A stretch of 64,000 bases of DNA, taken from Simmondsia chinensis (Eukaryota > Streptophyta > Magnoliopsida > Caryophyllales > Simmondsiaceae). Positions 22,868 through 36,442 of the stretch are shown in pieces. The stretch's first letter is position 1. Every line of letters starts with the position of its first letter. Below the pieces are notes generated by a model. That model searched no databases. It was given only the letters and a program-made list of their open reading frames with translations, and was not told the DNA's origin. The stretch covers positions 7,080,501 through 7,144,500 of the forward strand of contig JAGTTD010000008.1 in the NCBI GenBank assembly GCA_018398585.1, read 5' to 3'. The translations under genes were made by a program, and so were the position numbers.

Positions 22868-25800
22868 CTGCACATTTATTCATCATATCATGAAATATAC
22901 CTTCTTTTTTTTTTCTTCTTTTTTAGGGTTATTTATGACAAAGGTCCTGTACTTTTGTCCTTGAGTCAATTTAATCCCTATACTTTAATTGTGTCAATTT
23001 AGTCCCTCTACAATTCATATTGCGCCAATTTAGTCATTCGGTCAAATTTAAGTTGAATTATTGATGTAATTTTTAACAAGATAATCATATTAAATGCAAG
23101 TAACACACTATAAATCTACTCGTTGAATAAATTTAACCCAATTATTGGCTGAATTATTAAAAGTTTCATTAAAAACTGAACACAATTTTTACTTTAAGGG
23201 CCAAATTAACACAATATGAATTGTACAAGGACTAAATTGATACAATTAGCATAGTACAAAAACCTTTGGCATAAATAATCCTTCTATTTATATTTTTTAG
23301 TAAGTTGCATAAAATAGTATGAATACTGTACTAAAAGTATGAATGTTTAGCATGTAACCTTGACAGTTGCAAAAGTCATCCGATTGGCATATGTTCTTGT
23401 ATAACTGTAGCCAAAAATAAATTCAAATAAGTTAAAAATATCCATGAATATTCATTGAAAGATCGAAAGAGAAGTAAGGAGAGATTCAAAGAACTTTTTA
23501 CAACTCTAATATGGTGTTACCCAATAATTGAAGACATGTAAAAATATAGTAATTGATTTATTGCTTAAATGGAGTAACAATTGAAAAGATCATGACTTGA
23601 AAAATAGAACACGGAAAGAAAACTTCCGATATGAAAGAGAATAAAACATTGTAGAACACTTCGATCACTAGATGGCCAATTGTTTGGGTGGCAAATTTGA
23701 AAGAAAGCTCGGTTTGTATTATCTTTTTTTGGTGATTTCAATGATGTCATATTATGGAGTATAAAATGAGACGGGGCTCCTAGATTTCAACATGATCATA
23801 GATAAGCTTCGGAACCAAATCCCATAGATAAGGTTCCGAACCAAATCCCAATGGAAGACCTTCCACCAATGAAGATTTCACGATCTTTGTGGATTGCAAT
23901 GTTGAAAGATGTCTTAATACCATTCACCATGACTAAGATTATGATTCTTCGATACAGGACTCTTAAAGACTAATATACTCCAATTAATTTTATGGGAACA
24001 GGCGATCTTTCTAGGAGCTCTTTGGATTACGAGTTTGGGAGTTTCACTGATATAACTTGAGTCTTTGAATAGATTACTATCCTGTCATGGGTACTTTTGT
24101 CCTTTGAGAGGAAGACAAATCAATTTAAATTCTTTCCCTTTGTAAATGTTTCTGACTTTTGCAACTTAAGAAGTTGAATTCATTGAACCATCACTTTCGT
24201 TTATGAGCCCTGCATTAGTTTGGCATTAGAGCCAGAATGTTTCCATTCATGGCTCAAGGCAACTAGAAATTTTTCCAGTTGACTAAATTTATGAGAGGGA
24301 TGACGCTTCCCAAATGAATAGGCAATTCTTTAAGCTTGAAGCAGGGTTCCGATGAATAGAGTTGACAATGGAGCAGCTGGCTGCTGCAGCTCATCAGCCA
24401 ACTCAATGTCATAATCTGCATAACATGGAGAATGGAGAAGAAACTGAGGCAAGCAATCCATCTATTGGTGCAGGCATTAGTAGGTATGACAATAGAGGAG
24501 AGAGGCTCCTCTTGATCCATATGAGTATTCTGAAGATTGATATTGTTTGTTTACTAGTAAGGGCATCTTATTTCTTTACTTTAGGTTAGAGGTTCAAATT
24601 TCAATAATAGTAAACATGTTACCTCTATTGACTTTTTCTTAGTTATGGAATAATGCCTTTAAGTAGTGGGAGTAAATCTCAGTTCCTCAAGAAATCTCAT
24701 ATACTTATATTCTCATTGGCAAATTCCCCTTTCTCAAAGGAACAAAAAGGAAGCCCTAACTCATGACCTCTACAGTAGTCATTAAGGCAATACTAGAAGC
24801 CAAGGATGCCCTCATCTTCTAAATTTCATGGGGAGTTTTGATCTCTTTATATGGAGAACTGTCATCATCTTGCTCACGAGCCCATCTCCCATGGCCCCCC
24901 TTCACCAACTGAATCACTTAAATGGAATGTTGATAACTCACCACTTGTCAAATCATGACAGGTAGCAATTGGGGCATTTTAAAAATTTTAGATGGTTCTT
25001 TCCTGGTTATGTTCTCATCGCCTATCGCTATTCCAACAAAGTTGAATTTTTTGCAATACGGTATGCACTAGATGTTTCTTGCTCCAAATAATGAATGATG
25101 TTTGATATTTATCATAGATTTACAGTCTTTTTTCCCCATTTCTCCCCCTCCCTTTTTTTTTTTTTTTTTTTTTAATTTCATCGTTGAAATATTCAAAGAT
25201 TTCTTCTCAAACTACTTATTTGGAAAAATATTTCAGCATAACCTCCATCCCGTATAAAATATAGGAGCTTTATGACTGTTTTCAGAGTTGAAGCATTAGG
25301 AACGTCAGGTGAGGGAACCAATTGATGCGAAATCTGGTATTAAAAGTGGGACAATGAGGAATGGGCTGAAACGTATTGTAGCATTTTCAAATTAAAGTAT
25401 TTTGGTTCAGGCATGGTTTGTGTCAACACATATAATGGTGTTTGGAAACACAGATTCCAATGAAGCTCACTATATAGTGTGTGTCGCCACACAGGAACTG
25501 TTTGTCGGTATACAACTTATAGAAAGCAACAAAACTCAGAAAACTAGACCATGTGGTGATGCACATGGCAGCTTTAGCCTTTACTGAGCGCGGTTTTGTG
25601 TCGTAAGGGAAAAAGGTTTTGTGTCTTTTGGGAAGAGCTATGTCTCCTCCGAAAGACACTTAGAAATCTATTAATATATTCCCTCCATTCTTGAGATGAA
25701 TCACTTGCTTTTGATATCATTCTATTATTTTTAAACATTAGAAACTCGTTCTTTATTCTATTACCCGTGTTTCGGTTAAATTTTGTTTGGTCAGTGAGCC

Positions 25801-28800
25801 AGACCCAAATGCCGAGTAAAAAATATTTGTAGGTTTTGGACAAAAGTGAGACTCGAGCTCTCACTGAGAAAGTAGCTGCTAGCGCATTTTAACCCGGGCA
25901 TACCTGATAAGTATGGGTGAGCGAGGTGGCAGCCGCGGAGGGGAGGAAGCAAACCCGGGCCCAGCGAGGTGGCTGGAGCTATACCGGCGAGGTAGCTTAA
26001 TGTAAGGGGTAATGTTGGATATTGGGATGTGATTGGTGAGACATGAGATGGATGGTGATTGGTTGATGCAGTGGTGGTAAGGCTGGACGATAGTGGGTGG
26101 TCGATAGGAGCAAGGCCGTCAGGGTGGTACCGGCAAGTTGACTGGGGGTACTATGGTCGGGCGGTACCCGCGAGGAGAGAGGAGAGAGAAGAGAAGAGAG
26201 AGAGAAGAGAGGAAGGGCGGGTACCGGGCGATGCCAGTGGTGGGCGATACTGGCGAGGAGGGAGGAGAGAGAAGAGAGGAGAGAGAGAAGGGACGGGCAG
26301 TGCCGGTGGTGGGCGGTATCGGCGAGTCGTGTGGTGGTGAGTGAAGAAAGAAGGAGAGAGAGAAGGAGGAGATAGGAGGGCTCACGGAAGAGAGTAGAGA
26401 GGAGAGAGAAAAGGGAAAGTAGGTGGAGGTTTTGTCTTTTTGTGGGGTTTTTTTATGTTTAAGCTTATTATTTCGTTATCACATTCCAATATTAACCTGA
26501 TTATCTTTATTCTTAACAACCTGGTTCGAAATAAAATTCCACTAACAAAACATTGGAATGAATGTTTCAACTAGAAGATATCGTTGTTGTTTTGAGATGA
26601 TCTATATTACATATTTTATTTAATGTTTCTTGAGTCGGTTCCCAAAATAATGCTAAAAATAAAAAAATTAAAAAAATAGTGCTAAAAAAAAATATTTCCA
26701 AATCTACTGTTGAACCGCGTTTGCAAAACACGTTTAAATTTCAATAAAACCGGATAAAAAAATGTGGATTATATCAGTATAAACCGCGTTTACTAAACGC
26801 GGTTTATCTTAATATAAACCGTGTCTACTAAATGCGGTTTACATATAAACCGCGTTTACAAAACGCGGTTTAACGTCAGCAATCCAAAAGCCCCTTTTTT
26901 TCACTTATACTTACCATTATGCCGCAATTCTTCAATTTTTTGTTGGTTTATAGTTTTTATTATGCCGCAATTTGTGATGATTATCACATTGATCACATAT
27001 CTCTCTTAATGAAGCTCCAACATCATAAGTGGAGGTCAAATAACTCCAATAATAGTACTTGAAAGATCTCCAGTGTATAAGCAAAAGAAAGGAGGAGGCG
27101 AACGACGTGACTGGTGGTGGGTTAACAAGAAAGAGGCAGAGAGACGGTGAAAGCAGCTGAGAGAATACGCGTGAATTAGATAAACCTAGTAAACCGGGTC
27201 ATAAAAACGCGTTTATAACAACATAAAACCGCGTCTTTATGACGCGGTTTTATTGAAGTTAAACCGCGTCTTTAAGACGCGGTTTAATAGATATAACCGC
27301 GTTATTAAAACGCGGTTTATGCCAATATTAAACTCTGTTTTTGGACGCGGTTTATCAAAGCCGCGTTTAGTAAACGCGGTTCAACAGTAGATTTGGAAAT
27401 ATTTTTTTTTCAGCATTATTTTTTTATTTTTTTATTTTTTATCATTATTTTGGGAACCGACTCATGTTTCTTTGATGAGAGCCTTTAAAAAAAAACAATT
27501 AACGATAAAACCCTAAAAAAAGTTCCAAGAAGAGTTCAGTTGGGAACTAACCCTCCAACTTGACCATCAACAATCCACGGTCTCCAGTCATCAACAATCC
27601 AATAGTTCAACGATCTTACCCATTCTTGCGTGCCCAAAAATGGAACCCTTAGATCATGATCACCGCTGTTTCAAATGAATTGTTAAAGGACACCACACGT
27701 GACTCTAGTAAGAATTCCACACAGGAAGGAACTATGAGATAGAAGAGATCAATATATAAAACCCAGTACGTTAAAGGAACATACCCAGTGCCACAAGGGC
27801 TCCCGCCTACGCAGGGTCTGGGGGGGCGGATGTACGCAGCCTTTGCCCTTCAGGGTGTTAACCTGAAGAGAGGCTGTTTCCCAGTGCCCCCAACCTGAGG
27901 GTGAGGACTTCCCAGGAGGTCACCCATCCTGGTACTACTCTCGCCCAAGCACGGTTAACTTCGGAGTTCTCATGGGATCCGGTGATAGCATGTTGGTGCC
28001 CTCTTTGGTATAAAAAAAAAACCCAGTAGGTTACTCCACCTAATACGAATTGATTTTAGAATGGAACCTAACTTGAACTTATATATGGATATCATATATG
28101 TCAATGCCGTGGACCAGACCTAGGCCCGGTGAAATTTAATAGCCAGCAAAGTAGAACCTCCGATGCCAAAAAGAAGATAATAAATATTAAAAAGGGTTGT
28201 TTATATTTTAGTAACTTGATGTTTGGTGGAGATAACAAAAAGCCATTGACCTGTCCTATTTATTTTCTTAGTACCTTAGGTTTCAATAGTATTAATAAGT
28301 AGGACGTTTTGCGGTGAAACCCAATATTAGAAACATGAAAAGACAAAACTGTCGTGGACCAAAATGATGTTGTTTTGATGCCTGACACTAGAGTTTTGCA
28401 CCGAAATTATTCTTTTGCTCTTGACAACAATGAAGCACAATGTTTGGAAGCAGTTTACATTAAACAGGCAGCATTTTGTGATCCATTTAAAATATCCCAA
28501 TTATTATCAAGGGGTATTTTCATCAATGTACATTATTGATTAATTAAAGTGATTTGTCATGTCAGCTTTCTCTCGAAAAATGCCTCAATCTCACCGAAGA
28601 TGCTCCTATTTATTAATACCAACAAAACTTTTAAGGTATTAAAAAGTAATAATCCTATGAAATATAAACATCACAATTTGAAAGGAAATGACCTGTAAAT
28701 CAGGGACCGGTAGCCTTTGGTACTGAGGTTTGCATGGTATGGTACACTACTTTTGACATCATATGAGTAATTTAATCCACGGTTGCATCTTATCCATTCC

Positions 28801-31800
28801 CCTATGCTCCCCTGTATGAATGTCACCATAATTGTTAAAATTTGACCAAAATACATAACTTTTGTTTGTCCTTTACTTAGTATAAGTTAGCCAAAAATGA
28901 TTTCATTATGGAAAGGGTAATTATGATGTAAATCGTCAGATTGCCAGAAGGGAAAGGGGAAGCATTCAGCAGTCTTGCATAACTCTTATTGCCACAACAT
29001 GGGAAAATAAGAAGAGAAAGATATGATTCAATGCTAGTTCCCACCCAAGAGAGAAACCAGAATAACAACTCAATAAAGGGAATCCAAGCTGAAAAAGAGA
29101 AAGCAACTAATGGTCTCTTTATAGGCAGTCTTCTAATCCAACTCATAATTGAAATTAAACTATAAGTGCAATCCTATTCTTGCTCCAACTCCATTTACTA
29201 GCTATCCGTACGCACTTCAAGGCGGATTTTGAGTCATGTTAGGACTCTCAGCATTGCCTGAATCCGCTGACCCTCTACTTAGTCGCTAGTCACTTGGTAA
29301 GTTATGCATCTTGCCTAGTTCCATGCCTCGGCTTGGGTTCGTATTATCCTTCTCCACTTAGAAAGACCTCTCTAAAATTCAAGTTGCCTCATCGTCATTT
29401 TTGCTAAAATATTCTGTTATATGCTTAGCATTGAAAAAATTAGATGTCCTCATACTACTTGGTTAATGTAGGAGGTACGCGTTTCACAAGCACTCGTAAT
29501 GGCCCAATCGTTCGAGATGTTAGTTTTTTATACTCTTGAGCTAAAAATCTTTCCCAAGTAAGAATGGCCGTACTTGATGTCCAACTTGAAAATCAAGTGA
29601 TCTGCACCGATTATCTGCTTTTGAGTTATACATAGCGCTTGCCTGCTGGAGGAGCTCTTTTCTGCGTCGATGAATGTCATCACGATCAGTGATGATGTCG
29701 ACTTACTTCCCACATGGACGAGTAAGGTGTGGTACTGGCACTAAGGCTAATGCTGTCAAGAGAATGTAGCCATAAACAACGAGGAACAGTGCAAATCGGG
29801 TACTTCGCTCAACAAAGTTGTTGTAGAAGAATTCCTTCTAATATAGCTTCTCGTCTCAAGCCTTTGTATGCATTAAGCACCTCAATAAATGTCCCAAGAT
29901 CTTGTTTGTCACCTATGTTTGTCCATCCTTCGAAGGGAGATGAACATTGCTAAAGTCCAAGGAAGTATCTGACATTTTCCATAAACTCCTTTAGAACTGA
30001 TTCATGAACCGAACATCCCTATCAAAGACATTGGTTGGTAGACAATTCTGCCGGTAAACCTCTCAAAAGTATAACGGCTCTACATAAACATGTATGGTCC
30101 TCTTACAAGCTCTAAAATGTGCCATGTTAGTGAATTTGTCTATTACCACAGAGATCGAGTTAACCGCTCATTCGGTTCTCGGTAAACCCATTATGAAGTC
30201 CATGCTTACATCTATCCATGTTGCCTAGGAAAATGAAGTGATTGCTAAAGTTCCACGTTGTTAGCACCTCCAATCGGGTCTTTACATATCTGACATCTCT
30301 CGACAAATCAGTTGATCTCTACTCTCAAGCTTTGCCTGTACTGTGTACTTTCCACTAGCTTAAAGGTCTTCTCGTAACCCATATGCCCAGCACTATGCTT
30401 TTCCTAGACAATATTGAGCCTAAGGATGAATGACATAACACATAATATGTTCCCCATGAAGAGGAACCCTTCATGGATAGAATAGCTTGGAGCCACGCCT
30501 TGCCCCACACCAAATATCCCCGAAGGTAGGATCATCCTCATACTATCCTAACAGAGCCTCAAACCCCAGTACTGTTGTTTTGTTGTTGGTCAAGATCATC
30601 ACCTTCTTGCTCAAGGGGTTAGGCACATTGTTCATCACTCCGGATTAGGTTAAGGACGAAATGAAAAAAGATGAATATGTTATGCGCATTTTGCATGCCT
30701 CTCAGAAAGCTTGTCTTGATTATTGATCTATTTCAATGCCACATTATCTGACTATAGGATCAACTCTATTGATCCGTTCTTCAATGTTTGCGGTCCCGAT
30801 AAAGAGCTGATGCTGCCTCGACTCAGGGTCCGGTAGATTAGCAACCGATGCCGGATTCTTGATCTTGTCCTTCACCTTTTTGTTTTCACCCGGTGTTAAT
30901 GGGCGATGGGGCTGGGTTCCTGGCTCTAAGTCAGGATTTGCCCCCAGTTGAATCAAGCAACACTAAATTTGCCTAAGTTTCTTCTTAACTCCGTCTAATC
31001 TCCATTCGGTTTGAGCGTGTTGGTCTCGGTTAGGAACGTCCTTGATGGTAGCGTACCTTTGACATCTTGGGACCAACGTTTAGGAAGCGTTCTGTGCTTT
31101 GATACCAACTGATGCAGCGCGAAGTGGGAAATTAGGGGGACATGGGAAGGTAACGACGGCCTTCCCTTAATTTTATTACTGAAGTAAAATAAAAGGGGAA
31201 AAATGGTCTCGATTCTCACAACTCGAGAAAAGAGGAAACAAAGTATAAGTATTTTTTTGGGGAAAGTAATGAATGAATCAAACTCTAGCTACCTATCCCT
31301 TTAAATAGAAGGGATTCCTAAATCCCATAGAAAAACTAATTTGAGTTTTAAATCAAATCAACAGTTGAGATCGCAATCCGTATGATGAGGATTGGCGGCT
31401 GAGATCTCAATCCGTGTGCCAAAACATAAACAATAAAATATCTGAAAAATAATCTATCTGTTGGCGCCAACTCGATCCCGTCTAGCCGGATCCGTTCCGT
31501 TGTGCTGGACCACGTTCCGCCAATACAGTCCCATTATGGCCTGAGCTGCATCAGAAGGCGCTTCTTTAGTGTTGCAAATAGATGCTGCGCCCTAAAGGTC
31601 CCATTACAACGGTAAGGTGTCCCATATGCTCCTCTTTGCTACTATTATAAACTAAAATCTCATCAAAGTAAGCCATCACAAATTTCCAAATGTAAGGGCA
31701 TAGTAACTAATACAAATATTGCATAAAGGGTCTATGAGAATTAAAGAGTTTGAATGGCATAACCAGCCACTCATATAACCCTCTTTGAGTATTGAATGCT

Positions 31801-34800
31801 AGTTTTAACTTATCCCTTGGTGCAATAGAAATCTGGCGGTATCCATCCTTCAAATCAACCGACCTAACAACTCAGTGCTACTGAACTTGTCTAACAAGTC
31901 ATCTACTCTATGTATCTAAAATTGATAATGAACCTTGATCTTGTTTATAGCTCTCCTATCCACACACATCCACCAAGGTCCTTCCTTCTTAGGCATAGAA
32001 CATGACGGTATCGCACACGAACTCAGACTCCCACGAATAAAACCCCATGCAAATAGCTCCTCCACTTGGCATCTAAGCTCCTCATGTTTAGCTGGGCTCA
32101 TCTGGTAATGCATCCAGTTTTGTAAGGCAACAACTAGCATGAATTAAATCCAGTGTTGGGTATTTATCATGGGCGCCAAGGTATTCGATAACTCTTTTGG
32201 AAAGATGTCAGCAAAGCCTTCCAATAAGTCCTTTAATTCAATTGTTATCTACCTCTAATCTACCGAACACTCCTTACTAGAAAAATATATATAATCTTGG
32301 TTTGGCCAACTTCTTCCCTGAACATTGCTCTTGTTTGTAAAACATAATTTTTTATTGTTACAAAACGTGGTTCTTCATTCTTCCTAAGTATTAGCGTGAT
32401 CTTCTTCCCTTCTAAAATGAAGTTATAAGTGTTATGTTTCTTGTCATGAGTGGCACCTCTGTCAAATTACCATGGTCACCTAAGCAACAAGTGGCATGTG
32501 CCTATTTTCACCACATCACTCCATTACCCCATTAAAAGCATTTTGCTCCAATGGAAAAATTGATTAGGCAACAGTTGGATAATGTTACATAATTGCCCTT
32601 CTTCAACCCTGAATACTAGTACAGGTTTGGATGTTTATCTATCTTTAAACCCCGATTCTTGACCACCTCCTCGGATATGATGTTGCGCAGTTTTCGGAAT
32701 CAATGTAGGTGGAAAACCATACAACCGATGGTACATGTGATGCCAAAGATATTAGTTCTTAAGGATCCATCTCTATCCTCTTCTCGTGGATCGAAACAAA
32801 CTCACCTTATCCTTACAAGGTGCCGTCATCCCCAGCAACCTCCTCCTTGTCATTCAGCACGACCTCCTCCTAAGATTTGTCTTCATCTATTTCTCCTTCT
32901 TCAATTGATGCACCCATAATGAATAGCTCTTTCTTGTAACTTTTTGGCAATTAGAAGCACAGTGAACTCTTCACCACATCTGAAACACCTTGTCCTCAAA
33001 CTTCTAGCTTGGTCTAGGTAACTCAGATGGCTGGAACTCTCCGCACTTGGTTAGTTAGCTTGTGCTTGAGCATCAGCATTTGCTGGCGGCCTTCCCTAGT
33101 TTAGATCTCACCCAGTCACTTGTCTGCCCAAAAAACAACTTGTTTGGCACCTCCACTTTTGCTTCTCGACATGTAAGGCTCTTTAATATATGCCTTTGAG
33201 AAAGAAAAAAGATATCAAACATATTCAATCCTTCTTACATTGAGTCCCTTAAGTTGAGAACCTCCTCAACAGCTGCAACCCAATCAAAGAACTATGGCTC
33301 TTACCACCTAGGAGTTCAGGGATCTCAACCCGGATTCCAGACTCTCACCGTGTATCCTTAATGTAATTAGATTTATGTGTATGGCTTTCGCCTCCCCTTT
33401 CAAGGGTTCCACCTCTAGGCACCAATTACATTAAAGTCATTCTTGAAGCTTCCCTCCGTACCTGCCTCGTTACCTTCGCCTTGGAGGTCTTGAGTTTGAC
33501 ATATCTGACAAAGCTTGGTAATCACCTGCTCCATCATCAACTTAAGTTGCTCGAATCTCGCTTCCATCATCCACACCTTCTTTAGGTCCACGAGCATTGT
33601 CACCATCAGAATCGTCTCCTCTAGGAACTAATCTCAATCTCCACGGGTCATGTTCATAAATGTTCTTTGCTCTGATTAAAATTAAAGTCTAAAAGTGATC
33701 CTATTCTAACTCCAAATCTAACTACTAGCTATCCACTAGGTGTGCTTCTAGGCAGGTCTCGAGTCCTGGTAGCTAGGACTTTCAGCTTCTAGAAGCGAAT
33801 TTCTCGAATCTGCCAACTCCTACGTACTCGCCAAATCACATAGGAAGTTACAATTCTCTCCTTGTTCTGCATCTCGATCTCGGTGTGCACCAAACATAAT
33901 ATTAGCATTGTTGGATGATCTCGAGCACTTGTCTAATGCGTCGTCTCCTCGTAAGAGGGGGCGTTTGAGTTTGGTGAGCCAAGCGACTCTCTATTAAATG
34001 TTCTATTCAATTTAAAGTAATCTTAGTTGGAGCAGAGAAGGCGAGGTGTGATTAAATGAGACTCACATGTGAGGGGAGTGTAGAACTTCACATGTAAGTT
34101 TAGCTGAATCTCATGTTGGAGTTTTGGGAGGAAAAGATTAATATATTTGTCTAGTGAGTTACTCCATTGAGTTAGTCCACTAGGGCTTATATGTATGCCA
34201 ACTCCGTGGTTGGGCCTAAAGGCCTAGTGAAATTTAACAAAATTATATAAGATTTAACCAGTTTTTCGAAAATTTACATTTTCCTAGTGAACTTTGCATG
34301 AATATTTTTTTTTTTTTTAATATAAAAAAGTTGTTTAAAAGGAAATGCTTTCATATAAATTTAGGTTGTGTTTGGAGCATGAAATTGGAGCTTGCAATTG
34401 GGGCTTGGAATTCCAATTTTGGTATTTGGTTCACCTGTTGGAATTGGAATTACAATTTCACTGTCCAATTCCATGAAATTGGATTTTAAATGAAAATTAT
34501 ACTTTTCAATTCCTTAGGTTGGGGTAAGGAATTACGATTCCACAATAACTCCATTGACCTAGAGCCCCCCAATGAACCTACTTGATTAACCTAAATCCAA
34601 GATAACTCAAAATCTAAATATTTAGACACAACCTAAAATTTGACCCGAACCTCAAAATCACCCAACTTGAATGACCGAAATCACCTTAGCTCAAAGTCCG
34701 AAGTGACCCAATCCAATTGACTTGAAACTCGAGATGACTCAAATCAAGAAAATGAAATTATTCGAATTGAATGTGGTGTAAATAAGATAAGCCTAAGTGA

Positions 34801-36396
34801 AAATGACCCGAATAAAATTGACCCATACGCATACCCCAAAATGAACATACCCATCTCAAACTCAGTCTAATATGACTCGAAAATTGAAATGATAAAACTC
34901 ATTTGTCCTATAAGTAAGATGGCTTGAGCTTAAAATGACCTAACTCAAACCCGATTGAAAACAGCTTTAATTTCAAAAAGACCTAACCCGATTAACTGAA
35001 AATCCAAGATAACTTGAGCACCAAATGATCCGACACGATACTCAGCCCGATTTGACTGGAAACTCGAATAACTCAAACTCAAAGCGAATCACTCCGACCA
35101 TAATAAATTGAATGCAACATGAACTGCTCTGACCAAAATCTAATTATAGTTAATTTAAAACTCGAAATACTCCAACTCAATTGACCGAAAACCCTTGGTG
35201 ATTCGAATCATATGCAACTATAATTACAATCTCCAATTCCTTTGATGAACCAAATAATAGAATTTCAATTTCATCAGAATTCAAATTCCATTTGAATTAG
35301 AATTGGAATTGCAATTCCACAGTCCGATTCCAATTCCATGTGTCAAACAGAGCTTTACAGTTCTGTGTTTCCTAGTTTCTCGAATGTTTTCTAATTTTTC
35401 ATTTCTTTTAATGTAGTTAGAAAAATAAAGATAGAAAACTAAGTTATTTGCAAACTGAGGGCTATGTTTGGTTGTAACTGTTAGCTATTAGCGTTTAGTT
35501 GTTTACTATCAGCTGATTGTTTAGCAGTTAACTGTTAGCTGAAGAGTAATGTGTTTGATAAAATTAGATTATTGAAGTCGGTGGATTATTATAAATTGAT
35601 AAATATAATTCGATTACATAAAGTTTAAAAAGCTAAAAGCTAAATTATTTACCTTTTAAAAAGCTACTTTTCAAAAGCTAAACGCTATAAAAAACACTAA
35701 CAACAAAAGTTTTACCAAAAAATACTATTAGCTGTTTGACTAGTCAAAAAGCTAAAAGCTATAGAAAATGCTATGAAAAATTGTTTGCCAAGCATAACCT
35801 GATTATGTCCACTGTTTTTCTATTTTCTGTTTGTACCAATAATTAGAACCTTTTTCTTTTTTTTTTTTTCACGACTCTCTTGACTATAGTAAAATCTAGG
35901 GTTATTTAGGCTAAAGGTCCCTGTACTTTGTTTATTGTATCAATTTAGTCCTTGTATTTTTAATTATCCCAATTTAGTCCATGTACAATTCAAAATGTGT
36001 CAATTTGGTCATTAGAGAAAAATTTATGTTAAGTTTTTAACGAAATTTTCAATGGTTCGATCGTGAGTCGGTTAAATTGGGTAAACAACTGAATTTATAA
36101 TAAGCTACTTGCATGTAAATAATTTTGCCGTTTAAAATTACGTTCTTAACTTAAATTTGATTAGACGACTAAATTGAACATTTTGAATTTTATAGGGACT
36201 AAATTGACACAATTAAAAGTAAAAGGACTAAGTTGACACAATGGATAAAGTATAAGGACTTTTGGCACAAATAACCCTAAAAGCTATATTCATGTTAAAT
36301 CTTTCTTGTAATTTTAAACTTTTCATTTTTTATTAAAAACACTTAAAAGTAATCATAAAGTTACTTTACTAGTAGGAGAGAAAAACGTGCACACGC

Positions 36397-36442
<46 letters not shown>

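Larger units (their letters stand above)
26632..27463. mobile_element. Mutator-like (MULE) element with CGCG palindrome arrays
   Basis: 832 bases with inverted ends of roughly 90-100 bases that begin GAGTCGGTTCCCAAAATAAT, and an exact 9-bp duplication atgtttctt (26623-26631 and 27464-27472), the size made by Mutator-type transposases. The inner side of each end carries palindromes with AAACCGCG and CGCGGTTT arms. The centre (26880-27185) is unrelated, non-palindromic sequence without a clear ORF. It is non-autonomous. It lies in the SCPL intron, 80 bases from an exon. Confidence 0.9.
29150..33896 (-). mobile_element. Ty3/gypsy element G, decayed
   Basis: Short LTRs of about 200-230 bases (29150-about 29346 and 33677-about 33896) align with each other (tactagctatcc, ttctaggcagg/cttcaaggcgg). 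A primer-site remnant ctctgat lies at 33671-33677. Integrase, RNase H, reverse transcriptase, protease and gag pieces lie in minus-strand order. ataat on both sides (29145-29149 and 33896-33900) may be the duplication. It is interrupted at about 30765-31553 by part of another gypsy element (F). Confidence 0.7.

Noticed and set aside
26059..26385. Open frames on both strands in the GA-rich tract
   Set aside because: Low-complexity purine repeat. Arg/Glu- and Ser/Leu-rich translations follow from base composition.
26712..27386. CRISPR-like array
   Set aside because: Repeats are palindromic hairpins without equal unique spacers, inside a transposon with TIRs and a 9-bp duplication, in plant DNA.
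27900..28001. Functional 5S rRNA gene
   Set aside because: Both ends of the 5S sequence are lost, it is a single copy in an intron, and it is joined to a SINE core.
28354..28539. A 61-codon plus-strand frame
   Set aside because: Short, unrecognised, and in the intron of the SCPL gene on the opposite strand.
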